Positions 53,201 to 64,000 of a stretch of DNA of 64,000 bases are shown here, one piece after another; positions within the stretch are counted from its first letter, which is position 1; every line of letters starts with the position of its first letter. The position numbers were made by a program, and so were the translations under genes. Source of the DNA: Lethocerus indicus (lineage: Eukaryota; Arthropoda; Insecta; Hemiptera; Belostomatidae); assembly GCA_019843655.1 (NCBI GenBank), contig JACDQD010000003.1:433346-497345 (forward strand), written 5' to 3'. The notes beneath the pieces were generated by a model. That model was not told the DNA's origin and searched no databases. It saw only the letters and a program-made list of their open reading frames with translations.

Positions 53201-54532
53201 TGTTGTTCTAACGCCGCGCCAATTTCTTGTAGAGAGAGCAGCCGATGAGAGCCAGCCCGTCGTGTATATAATATATATATATATATAAAAGCCGAAGCGG
53301 AAAAATTGAAAAAATTGTTAACGCATTTAGTTGAGGCTACCAGTGCGCCCCCCACACGCAACGAATCGCATGTTTTCCGACATTGTTTCAATGTAACAGT
53401 TGAGTTTTTTTTTTTTTTCCTTTCTGTAGCTATTTAATTTTTCGTACTATTTTATTCTCGATTTCGTTTCATTTTCCTTGAGGTTAATCAAATAAACAAT
53501 TCGTACATGGTGAATTTTGTTTCTTTTCTCTTGTTTCCAAATACGAATCCATTCGAAGTTATACGATCCGATGAAAATTCGGGCCCGCCCTCGGAGCGGA
53601 TTGAAATTTTCATCGAATCGCAAATTTCCTCCCCTTTTTTCCATTCGCTGCGGGTTTTTTTTTCGTTTACAAATTGGCTCCGAATGCGAAACATATAACT
53701 TTCGATCGAACATTTGTCGCAATTGCGTTTATACGACGCAATCGGTGGACGACTCTGTTGTGTTGCTTTTATTAGAAACGCGATTGTACAAACGCGTTTT
53801 TTTCTTTAAAAAATAATTTCGCGGGGAACTTCCAAATTTTGTAAATTAACAGAGGAAATACGGGCGGAACGAAATTATAACACGGAACAAGGTTTACTTA
53901 GAATATTTTCAAGTAAAGGTGGTACCTTAATAAAAATATATGGAGTACGTTTCGGGAATTGAAAGTCCCCCGTAGATGATGTAGTTCCGGACAATCTGAA
54001 ATCAGTCAATTGTAGCCCTTCGGTTTATATATTATTATTTATTAAATAGAATAACGATAATTACAAAAAGTGGAGTCGACTTAAAGCCAATATTAACTCC
54101 TAGAACTTTTGCGTATTTGAGAATAAATAAAGCGTAGTACTGCTAGGACGGGGAGATGTGGGCTGTAGGGCGCATTGGTCATTTTCCTTGATATTTTCGA
54201 CTCTACAAGGTTCGAATCTACAAATACAAACTATTTGTACTTTTGTATAGATCTGGCTCTTGGTCGAGTTCTACAGACAGAATTCTACCCGACAAGCTGA
54301 AGCTGAGCTATAGCTCTGGACTAAGTAATTAAAACTTTTTTTTTTTTTTTTAAGTGCGAAATCGAAATAATCAATTGTTACAATCCAGTCAGTGATTCTA
54401 AACCGCAGTCCGAAATAGGACGATTTTCATCGATAAACAATTTATAATATTATTTTTTATTCAGGAAAGAAAATCAATTTTCTCCTGTACGTAAATGAAC
54501 ACGACATTGTATTCCCAATAATACACTCGCAG

Positions 54533-57499
54533 GGACCGGGGCTTTTCACACTCCGGATTTCAACTTCTGAACTTACACTACCAGGTAAGTTATAATTGTG
54601 TCGAGCTCAATAAAAAAAAAACTTTCATAGATCAAAATTGCCCCGTAGCATTTTCCATAAAATCCAATCCGACGATTAGTTCCTCAAGGACTGGTCCTCC
54701 TGAAAAAGTACACACTCCTCAGTATATATAAAATATTTCGGTTTTATCTATTTTTTTTTAATATCGGTTTTTCCAGAATAAGCTGACGTTTCGAATAAAT
54801 TTGAGAGAATAGAGCATAGATTCGGCACCGAAAATTCGGCGGAATTCTACATTATTATTCAACTACTAATTGTTCGTTATTTTTATAGAATGCTAAAATA
54901 GGTATATTAATGCGATTGGTTTGCTTAAAAAAAATACCTCATCAATGCGCTTTAATTTCCGGTAATTCATACTTTGAAAAAATTCTAATTCGGCGGTCTG
55001 AAATTATTTTCGAAAACTCGATTTATTCGCTACTAATTGAGAATAAACGAATTCTAATTTTTTCCTAGTAAACAGACGGAATATAATTTAGAAAAGATAG
55101 TTTCGAATATACTATTGTTGTCACATACAATTAACAATCAATTAGCAGTTAACTCTGTGGTGGGGAATCGAGTTTCGCCGCTAAATTAGAATCGATTTTT
55201 TTAACAAACGAAGTGGCGGAATTGAAAGTTTTCGAAACGATTCATTTCATATTATTTTATACTATTGGGCATTTTAAATAATAATGAAGGATTTCATTAA
55301 AATTAACCGAACAATTGGGTTTGGTCGATTGAGATTACCGGTCCAAAAAATATACTAACTATAGAGGTGATTATACATAATTTTTAAATTACTAATTATA
55401 TATTTTTGTTGATAACAACGAACTAATTTTTCGCCGCTAAATTACAATCGATTATTTTAAACAGACGAAGTAGTGGAATTGAAGCACATTAATTGAAACA
55501 ATATATTATATTAAAGAAGATTGAACACAGTATCTGGGACCGTAGGAAAGGAGAGGGTAACTACTTTATTTACATACATAGAAATAAATAAATATATATA
55601 CGGATAAAATGTGAAATAAATCTCTTCTTTCAAAACTTTTATTTTTTCAACTGAAAGAAAGAAATATGCATAGTTACAAAAAAAATCATATGCGCTAAAA
55701 TACTCACAACTAATACTTTTGCTCAAATCGTACGTAAACAATAAATCGGAAGAACTTTGTCTTTGAAACAGATTTCTTTTCTTTTTCTTTTCGTTTCGAC
55801 AAATTACTGTTTTTGTCACCCATCGAAAAATACATAAAAAATAACAGTATTCAACAAATTTAACAAATATTACGCCGGAATTTCCGATAGAAAGAACGTG
55901 CATCGGAAATAATGAAAGTGTGTCTATTCGTCTTGTCGGGAGATAAAATGAATCCAAACGTGAACGGCGATTATTATTTAATATTCTCTTTAGACAGACT
56001 TGAGCAATGAATTAATAAAAGATTTTTTTTCTTCTTTTAATTAAATCACAAATTCAGAAAATAAAAGAAAAGAAATCGTCGAAACAAACGGAAACCGAGG
56101 TTTATCGGCCCGGGTTTTTCGCTATTAAAACGGTTTGTTTATTATTAGCCGTTGGGTCGACAATAAAAACAATGAATTTACAAAATTTGTAAAGCCGAGT
56201 CAATAAACAATTAGGCACAATGTGTTTTTGTTTCTTTTCATAGTTTTTTTTCTTTTTCTTTTCTCTCTTCCAGAGTTCGAACGGCGCCGGTTTCGGCGCG
56301 AAACGGTATTTTCGTCCGCTGTACACGGAAAGTACCGGGAAAAGTACAATCGCAACAGAATCATCGTCATCGGTCGCACCGTCCCCGTCGCCTCATCAGG
56401 TATTTATAATTTATTGTGACGACGACAAAAAATACAATCTCTTCCATTAACGGAATATAGCGATACCGCCGACGGGTGAACATCGCGGCGCAATATAAAA
56501 TAAACTCAACGGAAGTATTAAAATTTACCTCGATTCGAACTGCTGTCGCCATTCGACCTCTCGATCTCAACTTATTTCGGTCGAGTCGACAATAATTCGA
56601 TGTAATATCCGTAAAAATTTTCGAACGATTCCTGTATGCACACGCATTCACGCATTAACCGCTTATATTACCGACGATGAACGGGACAGTTCACAATAAC
56701 GCAATTGAATTATTTCTAAACTATCGCGGGGAAGTGTAAATCGCCACTCTCTTTCGCGACAATAATAAGAGCCCGGAACAAAATTATTGCGATTAATTAT
56801 TAAAATCTATACGATCGTAAACGGCGTGGGGATGGTTTTCACGCCGAATTTCTCGAACTGGCAAATTTATGAAAAAAAAAAAAAAAAAACTGTTTATTTG
56901 CAGGCTTAAACGTACATTCCAATCTTTTAACGAATTCGTTTTTCCCGTTGTATATAATTACAGCACAAATATATATATATATATAAACACAGTCTATTCA
57001 CTCTGTCGCTTTCATCATCTTTTATATATCGTCTTACAGTTTTTCTTTTGTCTTTCTCGCGACTTGTCTATCTCACATCAACTATCGCCGCTCTCATCGA
57101 TGGTGAGTATAAGTTGCGCCGCGAACAGAATCCTAGATGCACCCGGTTTTTTAATATTTTTTCTGTCTTAAGTACCCTCGGCTATTTTTGATAGGATGAC
57201 TAGATCGACCCAGAGATAACCTCGGAAAATAAAACCCCGTCGGATAATCAAACCTCATTGAACCGTCGCGGAACAACGGCGCGAAGTTATCGGACGTTGC
57301 AGCGACAATCAGGGTTAAATCTGAAATTGAACAAAGTATCCTTCATATTTTCTTTTCTATATAATGTATATAGATTGTAATGTAATGTGATTTTTGTTTT
57401 TCCTTTTTTTTTGCTGCTTAAAAAGTATTCACTGTACAATATTCTATAAACGCCATTGTTTTTCAGATCAACTTTGTACTATTGAAAAACCAACTTTGA
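54533..57499 (+). CDS. Candidate 3' exons of an unidentified gene
   Basis: I do not recognise the product. Four stretches have good splice signals and compatible phases. 54533-54584 follows an AG acceptor (ctcgcag) and ends at a strong CAG|GTAAGT donor; in the phase-matched frame it ends GFQLLNLHYQ. 56274-56399 follows a long pyrimidine tract and ttccag; its 42 codons begin SSNGAGFGAKRYFRPLYT and end in a Ser/Pro run (SSSSVAPSPSPHQ) before gtattt. 57204-57335 has 44 open codons, IDPEITSENK to QSGLNLKLNK, before gtatcc. The last, 57467-57499, follows tttttcag and reads INFVLLKNQL then stop; another frame of this last exon would run to 57558 and end ETSTHH. Junctions after the first exon are all phase 0. 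The composition is Ser/Thr/Asn-rich and looks like a disordered C-terminal tail. No start or conserved domain is seen, so these could still be chance openings in non-coding DNA. Confidence 0.3.
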
Positions 57500-57559
57500 A
57501 TATCGGATCTTCGACCTCTCAAGAATGCTTAACTAGCGAAACTTCGACTCACCATTAAC

Positions 57560-59443
57560 TGACCGCCGTCAACAGGACTTGCCAATTATCGCTAATTTCC
57601 GGTCGGATCCGGCACGATACTGCGGTGAACTTCTTCGCCGGGTACCGATGATGGAACCAAAAGAGTTCCTTTACGCCGGAAAGTGGAAACGGCTTAAACT
57701 GTAACTTTAGCGGTTTTCGAAAACGGGAAAAATCCCTGAATCCCCGTTCCCCCGCTGACCCGCAATATTATGCGATCCGCTGCAAATTATCGATCGTTCA
57801 AGTTCTGTCAGGCTAAACCTTCGCTCATCTATCAGTCGAAGTTGTCCGAAAATTGGCGAAAATTAAGTGTTCACGAAGTATACGATATTAAAATGAGAAA
57901 ACCTTTGAAAAAATTGGTCCGGTAACAAAAAAAAATGAATAATATTAGGACCGATAAAGATTCGATTGCGCACGCTTGAGAAAATAACGCGAGACAATAA
58001 AAAGTGGAATAAAGGATCGGAGAGATAAACGGAATAAGAATAATACAATAACAACAGCTTATTGCAATATTCTTCGCTTCATTCATAAGGTGAAAGTTAT
58101 GCATTGATTCGACGTACTCTCCCCATTCGCTAAAACCCACTCATTCTTTAAATTACTTTAAATCGATCGAATTATAATTAAAAGAAAAAATTACTACGTC
58201 TCGTATAATAACTAGGCGCGTATTTTCATACTTTTTTCGACGTCTCACCTTCGAATACACGAAGGCCTACAAAGAAATATTTACCGATTATCCACGCGTC
58301 GATGCCAAATTTACGCCCAACGCGTCTAATACAACGAAACAGAAATTTGATGCTTGTCGAGCGTAAAAAAGGAAAATTTTACCCCGACCGCAAATCAATC
58401 CCGAAGACGATTGTTATCATAAATTGATCGAATATTTCTTTAAATCTAACTCAAATTGGAAATTTTAAACTGCGCCGCGCGGAGAACATATTTTTAACGG
58501 ATTGGTAACGTCCTAAAGATAAATTTTCGATTTTACAAAAAAAAGGTACGACCGTATCGAACAATTGTATTTCGCTTACATTTTAAAACGACAACGTAGT
58601 CGCGGTAAATTTTAAAGTTACGGCTGAAAAGCCTTAGAGCGTTTAACGGCGTCCAGGTAAAAGGTTACCGTTTCGAAATAATTCGATAAATTATTAGTTA
58701 ATATAAACAATTTGCCTACTCGATAAACGAAGAGAACTCGGTTTTGTACAATAGGAACCGCATACGCTAGAACATTATCGGGGAAAAATAACGACTCTTG
58801 AAACTCTCAAACTAGAAAAAAAACTTTGCTAAATTTGCATAATTTAAAAGGAAAAAAAAAATAAATAAAATAGTAATTGTTCAAACAATTGACGAAATAA
58901 TATGCTCAATTTTTACAATTAGTTAGCCTTCAAATTAAATAGTTCGCTCGGTTAAATAAATATACGAAGAGAGATATGTATACTCAATAAATTTCTAAAT
59001 TGATTATTATTCTTTAATACTTAAGGCAGTTTAATTTTTCTTTTACTCTTCGAACATTTTAAAAAGTTTCCGTTTCCGACGTTTGTCTCCCGGATGGATA
59101 ATTGGCTTTCTGAAATATCGTATTACACTTCGGTGATATCGATTCTGAACAAAATGAACACGTTTTAATGAAAAACGGAAAAAATGAAACAATTCACATT
59201 GAACAATCAACAAATTATTCCACCTACGCTTACGAAGAGTAATAGAAAAAAAAAAAAAAAAAGGCACAATTTCTTTTCGCTAAATTCTCGAAACGGCTAT
59301 TTTCCACGAATGAAACGCAGTTTAAATATCGGCGATATGTTTCGCTCGTGTCGAGACAAGAAAAAAAGTAAATGAAAGTAAACCAGAAAGTCTGCACTTC
59401 AAAAATAATATCAAATGTAACTATTATTAACATTAATTTTTAT

Positions 59444-59450
<7 letters not shown>
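57560..59450. other. No gene recognised
   Basis: AT-rich sequence between the candidate gene and MED19. One frame near 58208-58500 reads RRLTFEYTKAYKEIFTDYP and continues past a stop; no family is recognised. Confidence 0.4.

Positions 59451-59454
<4 letters not shown>

Positions 59455-59502
<48 letters not shown>
59455..59502 (+). repeat. (AT)n microsatellite
   Basis: About twenty-three AT units preceded by a short CT tract. Confidence 0.9.
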
Positions 59503-59507
<5 letters not shown>

Positions 59508-60102
59508 GTATTTACATTTCCTTCTATAAACTGTTTAAATTCCTGGGCGAGAGTTAATTTATGGCGCGTTGGGGGACTGTGCCGCAAAGCGGTGTCCAGA
59601 AAAGTCGAAAAACGAACTATTATTATATTTATTCGGAGAGTGCTATTATGCGGAGAAAAGTGAAAATGACCTCGATCCATCCGGGCTGTATCGCTTCGGA
59701 TATTAGTATATTTAAAAGGTCAGTTTCGATTTCGTCCGATCAGCGTTGTTCGAACCTGTTTTTTTTTCAAGAGATCGATTTATTTTCCCACGAAACCATA
59801 AAATTATGCTTTCCTTCGCCTACCTACAACCTGCGCACGATTTTATGTGTATAACGTTGAATAAAATGAAAGACGGCGTACTCTCGGACAATTCGACTTT
59901 TCTGTATTCGTAAATCGAATTTAAAACATATATTTAAAGCTGTTTCGTTGAATAAACTGTGTCTAATATCGACGTAGAACTAGGGCCGTTGTGCTCGGTA
60001 AAATGAACAATGGAAAATTGTTTAAATTTCGAAATTGAATTGTTAAACGGATGGAACGAAACCTTGTCTTCAGTTATCGGCCGATTTTACTGTAAATGGA
60101 AA

Positions 60103-60370
60103 TTAACCGTCTACGTTAGGGCCTTCCCTAGCCCTATGGAAAACGGATAGTTTCGGATATCTCTTTCGACTCATCCCTTCGTTGTACGACAACAAAGTTT
60201 ATTGCGGCGCCTTTATCGAGGCCGAACGGGGAAACAAATATGATCGGGAATGGCGACGTTTGAAAAGTATGCTGAAACAAACGGAACAGAAGGTATGCAT
60301 CAACGTCAGTAAACCTAGCGCCAACCCCCCCAAAATGTTTTCTCCGCGCTTTGGTAACGGAAGAAATTGA
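60103..60370 (+). CDS. Open frame opposite the MED19 3' end
   Basis: A plus-strand frame is open for close to 90 codons, reading SFGYLFRLIPSLYDN, then CGAFIEAERGNKYDREW and RRLKSMLKQTEQK, followed by a GTATGC donor-like site. The charged helical character of the last part looks protein-like. No methionine start is visible, no family is recognised, and the opposite strand is also open for 118 codons, so this may be chance. It would overlap the MED19 3' untranslated region in antisense. Confidence 0.15.
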
Positions 60371-60486
60371 AGTATTTTTCGTTTTAATTTTGTACCGTAG
60401 CGCTGTCCCCAAAACTGGCACTGTCCGGCGATATTTGTAGATACGCGGACGCGGTCTATCGTACGTTAACGGAGTGTCGATAAATG

Positions 60487-62980
60487 TCACTGTGACCGGC
60501 TCCGCCTATCCGTTGGAATGTTGGCTCGAGGAGTCGCCTGGCCGGGCGCCGACTCCGCCTCCGCCGCCCGCCGCCCCCTCCTCCGCCTCCGCCCTTGTTC
60601 GGCTGTGCTTCTGCTTTTCCTCTTCTTCTCCTTCTTCCTCTTTCTTCTCTCCTTCGCCGTCAGCCTTTCTGCTTCTTGCTTCTTCTACGCGTGCCGCTCC
60701 TACGCTGGGCTCAGGGTCGCCCGCCCGGCCTCTTTTTTGTGCTTGTGCTTTTATGCCTGCTCTTGTGCTTCTTCGTCGGGCCTGACTCACGTACCTGTAC
60801 TGCTCCGGCAACTGTAAAGAAAATTGAATCCGGTTTAGTTTTTTATTGCCCGTAAAATCGGAGTTAGCGTTCAATTCTGCCCGTATTCCGTGGACATTAG
60901 CCAGTCGGCGATGGGAGACAAACTCGCGTATCGGCAAATAGTGCCCGTAATTTAATTTTTCCTCAAAGTTTAGTTCCAATTGCATTCAGAACTATTGTAT
61001 AATAAGTAAACATTTTAATTTAGGGCGTTCGAGCCGGAGGCCCGGAAGTCAGCTATTTATATATTTCTTTGAATATATTTTGACGTTAGTTTTAAATAGG
61101 GACAGTGACGAGGGCCACCTATATCACAAATTGTATATCGTCATTTCATTATTCCATATTTAGCCATTTCATATAATTTATGCCATTGATTCGCCACTTT
61201 TAATTAATAGCACTATTGGGTTGACAACTAAGTAATTGCGAATTCACCAACAAGTGGCGCTTGTACATATTTTGGCACGTCAACATCTTTGCACAGATAA
61301 GCCGTAGATGGTTTTGAATTCGCGATAAGATACATTCGGCTTCTGCAATCCCAGTGTTGAACTATGGCGATCCGAATCGATAATGGCCTTTATTCGGTCA
61401 TCGTCGACTCCACCGGACGTCCGAGCGCTTACTCGCCTTTTAACGAAAAATCCCCGACGGAATTTCGCGAACCGCAGAATGCCGACACTACCGTTTTTTT
61501 TCACGCACGGCGTAGAACGTTTTATGAGGCCTGCGAGCGTTAACAGCTTTGCGAAATAAAAAAGCAAAACGCGACGGAAATGCTCATTTCGGTTGACCGT
61601 GTTTTAGCTTTCTTAGACACACACACACACACACAATTCAACCGGTCGACGTAATTTTGATACCGAATATTTCAGAAAAAACCAAATAATAACGTATCGA
61701 AGAATCTTATCCGTGCAAAGATTTTGACTTACTTAAAAATATGTACAACGCCGCTTGTCGGTGAATTTCCGCAATTATTCAGTTGTCAACCCGATAGTTG
61801 TATACTGCTATTAATTAAAAGTGGCGAAATCAATAGCAAATTATATGAAATGGCTAAATATGGAATAGTGAAATGACGATTTTTTTTCTCTCGCAGTATT
61901 TGCTTCTCGTGCAATTTGTGATACGCGGTAAGTGGCTCTAATCACTGTCCCTATTTAAAAACTAACGTCCAAAAAATATATACAAATAGCTGACTTCCGG
62001 GCCTCCCGCTGGGACGCGTAAATTAAAAATGTTTACTTATTAATTTAAAAAAAATTTTACTTATTAATAATGTACTCACTGGACCAGGGTGAAGGCGGAA
62101 ACCGGCCAGCTGGACGGTTGTGAGCGGCCGAAGTTCCTTACCACCGATGGGCGGTTTTTCGAAGACGGATCTCAACGAGCTGGACAGAAAAAATTGAAAT
62201 TAACGAACTGCACAACGCGCCGACTGTAAGTTTACATTTTCAGGAGTCAGGAGTGAAAAAAGAACGGTCTGGATAAAGATTAAATTGGCGCGAAGGAAAA
62301 TTCCGATATGGTTCAGAAGTAACTCCGCGACTGCTGTCGGACCACCGAGAGAAAAATAGATCACAAATTGAAATTTTTATATCGTTACAATTGCGCGTCG
62401 GCGCAGTGAAATAATAATTACGAGGAATACTGAAAAACCTTATTCGAAACGTAGCCAGATATACTGTGACGCATAATTCTGGAATTATTAACGGATGCGG
62501 GTACGAGGCGTGATTTTAAAATTAAGTTTCGGTAACAAAAAACTTTTCTAAACCGCGAATCTCCGATTCTTCCCAAGTTCAGTTTCGACAAGTTCACGCT
62601 TGTTGCGATCGGAGCGAGCGTCAATTTCTCCTACCGCTTAATCCTACTTATATCGAACTTACGGACTAACTAACATCCATGGCCAGGCTCGGCGGGCGGT
62701 TTCGAACCACCGGCGTGTGACCACGGCTGAACCGCACAGTTAATTGAATAGACGGTTCGTCCTGCAATAGTCTTGGAAAGTCGAAAAGTTGAAATAAACC
62801 CCGGGGGGGTCGCAAAACATTACCTGTTGTCCTGGTGGCCGGGCGTGTCGATGATTCCGGGCAGATTGGGGAGAAATGAAGAAAGTTGTTCCTTGACTTT
62901 CTTTCCGCTGAATTTACTGTACGTATGCTCTAGGCCATAATAGGCCATCAAATTCACGGCCCCAGTTAGTTCGCTCTCCC
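60487..62980 (-). CDS. MED19: Mediator complex subunit 19 (5' end outside window)
   Basis: MED19 is a head/middle-module subunit of Mediator, which links transcription factors to RNA polymerase II. Three minus-strand exons are seen. Exon A (62980-62824) encodes ESELTGAVNLMAYYGLEH through SGKKVKEQLSSFLPNLPG and IIDTPGHQDN. Exon B (62179-62080) encodes LRSVFEKPPIGGKEL and LAGFRLHPGP. Exon C starts at 60811 with LPEQYRYVSQ. Splice phases match: the codon for Ser is split between A and B, and the B/C junction is phase 0 with a GTGAGT donor. After LPEQYRYVSQ the expected Lys/Arg-rich tail is present but scattered over frames: PTKKHKSRHK in one, then KERRKRKKEKKRKSRS in the same shifted frame after a stop and another shift, ending at the TGA at 60487-60489. 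The nominal frame instead gives an acidic, Gly-rich tail ending at 60506. The first exon(s), upstream of the GESELTG codon, lie beyond the tandem array or outside the window. Confidence 0.93.
61001..62040. repeat. Long inverted repeat with a mariner in its loop
   Basis: The left arm (about 61001-61212) and right arm (about 61802-62040) are reverse complements over more than 200 bases. Shared blocks include aataagtaaacatttt, ggcccggaagtcagctatt, aatagggacagtg, attccatatttagccattt and cgccacttttaattaatagc. The right arm has an extra stretch of roughly 27 bases near 61885. Before the mariner inserted, the loop would have been only about 12 bases. The whole structure sits in the MED19 intron between exons B and C. 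It is probably a foldback or MITE-type element. Confidence 0.9.
61216..61794 (-). mobile_element. Internally deleted mariner transposon
   Basis: The left end TTGGGTTGACAACTAAGTAA and the right end, whose reverse complement begins TCGGGTTGACAACTGAATAA, form terminal inverted repeats flanked by TA, the mariner target duplication. On the minus strand the remnant retains the N-terminal helix-turn-helix part of the transposase: RFAKFRRGFF and GGVDDDRIKAIIDSDRH match the mariner pattern of W-F-x-K-F-R-x-G-x-F followed by VDDDxIKxxIExDRH. Frames are broken. At 579 bases against about 1.3 kb for a full mariner, and with no DDD catalytic part, the copy is defective. A short (CA)n lies at about 61618-61634. 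Confidence 0.9.
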
Positions 62981-63250
62981 CTGTCGGCACAAAAATTTTT
63001 TTACATCATTCAAAGAAAATAATAGAAATAGTACAGTCGGAAGTTGGGTCATAGTGACAATAGTATATATATATTTATCACGACACCCGGACTTGTAATT
63101 AATTAAAATTCGCGATTATTTCACTTTTGGTGCACCAAAAGTTTTCCAAAAGTGTACCAAAACACACCCGAAAAATTCACCCCTCAACATTTTTCCCCGA
63201 TTGAAATCCGCCACCGTTTGTGGTAAAACGTCATTCCTTTCGGGAATTGA

Positions 63251-63885
63251 CAACCGGCGGATACGGAAAGGACTAGTTTCAACTTTCCGTTAGTTTTACG
63301 GACAAAATAATACAATATTTTAATTCTACAGAGTTTATATAAGCAACCGGCGGATACGGGAAAGGACTAGTTTCAACTTTCCGTTAGTTTTACGGACAAA
63401 ATAATACAATATTTTAATTCTACAGAGTTTATATAAGCAACCGGCGGATACCTAGTTTCAACTTTCCGTTAGTTTTACGGACAAAATAATACAATATTTA
63501 ATTCTACAGAGTTTAGCAACCATGGGAAAGGACTAGTTTCAACTTTCCGTTAGTTTTACGGACAAAATAATACAATATTTTAATTCTACAGAGTTTATAT
63601 AAGCAACCGGCGGATACGGGAAAGGACTAGTTTCAACTTTCCGTTAGTTTTACGGACAAAATAATACAATATTTTAATTCTACAGAGTTTATATAAGCAA
63701 CCGGCGGATACGGGAAAGGACTAGTTTCAACTTTCCGTTAGTTTTACGGACAAAATAATACAATATTTTAATTCTACAGAGTTTATATAAGCAACCGGCG
63801 GATACGGGAAAGGACTAGTTTCAACTTTCCGTTAGTTTTACGGACAAAATAATACAATATTTTAATTCTACAGAGTTTATATAAG
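63251..63885 (+). repeat. 94-bp tandem repeat upstream of MED19 exon A
   Basis: Seven near-identical copies of a 94-base unit begin at 63251, 63344, 63438, 63517, 63604, 63698 and 63792. Each carries caaccggcggatac, ggaaaggactagtttcaac, gttagttttacggac and ttctacagagtttatataag. Copy three is 79 bases and copy four 87 because of internal deletions. The low divergence points to recent expansion or gene conversion. It lies upstream of the first visible MED19 exon and so is probably intronic or promoter-proximal. Confidence 0.95.
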
Positions 63886-64000
63886 CAATCGGGCACGGCT
63901 CAATGGCGAGAAACGGAATTTTCCTTCAATTACGGTCAGCGTAACCGTCCGTTTAACCGTTTATCGAATTAATAGTTTTAAAAACTTAAAAAAAACCCAC

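Noticed and set aside
60506..60985. 159-codon minus-strand frame read as one protein
   Set aside because: It reads through the MED19 intron; the real exon begins at 60811 after a clear acceptor.
62660..62745. tRNA-like B-box (ggttcgaaacc on the minus strand) in a MED19 intron
   Set aside because: No matching A-box, anticodon arm or acceptor stem could be found at the right spacing.

Overview
The window looks like arthropod (probably insect) nuclear DNA. Genes are split by GT-AG introns, CpG is not depleted, and simple repeats are abundant. The left part is full of decayed Jockey-type LINE tails and mariner-type or MITE-like elements. Three conserved housekeeping or neuronal genes can be named, all in the right-hand 18 kb: Syntaxin-1A (5' end only, minus strand, about 46.5-47.9 kb), the nuclear-transport GTPase Ran (plus strand, 49.0-52.5 kb) and Mediator subunit 19 (minus strand, 60.5-63.0 kb; 5' end lies beyond the window). 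They are unrelated in function and simply neighbours. Syntaxin-1A and Ran are arranged head to head with about 1.1 kb between their start codons.

Region by region. 0-46 kb: no convincing complete gene. There are about ten short 3'-end fragments of one Jockey-like LINE family, a palindromic element family with CCGTAG/CTACGG ends (five clear copies plus relics), a cluster of three short mariner-type MITEs (6.8-7.9 kb), a second MITE family (8.9 and 27.2 kb), a 280-bp direct repeat (12.7-13.4 kb), a 16-bp-spaced array of CRE-like sites (16.26 kb) and many TA, CA, GA and TC microsatellites. Because I cannot find the fourth and later exons of Syntaxin-1A, much of this region may be a very long Syntaxin intron. 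46-53 kb: Syntaxin-1A 5' exons, the shared upstream region, and Ran, whose first intron holds a 250-330-bp tandem satellite that decays in one direction. 53-60 kb: AT-rich DNA with four well-spliced-looking candidate exons (54.5-57.5 kb) of a plus-strand gene I do not recognise. 60-64 kb: MED19, with one intron holding a long palindrome split at its centre by a deleted mariner copy, and upstream sequence holding a 94-bp tandem array.

A recurring oddity is that otherwise well-conserved genes have small frame-breaking indels: Ran exon 1 around the P-loop, and the MED19 last exon just after LPEQYR. These may be assembly or read errors, or real decay. Most short open frames in the left 45 kb look like chance or transposon relics and are not called as genes.
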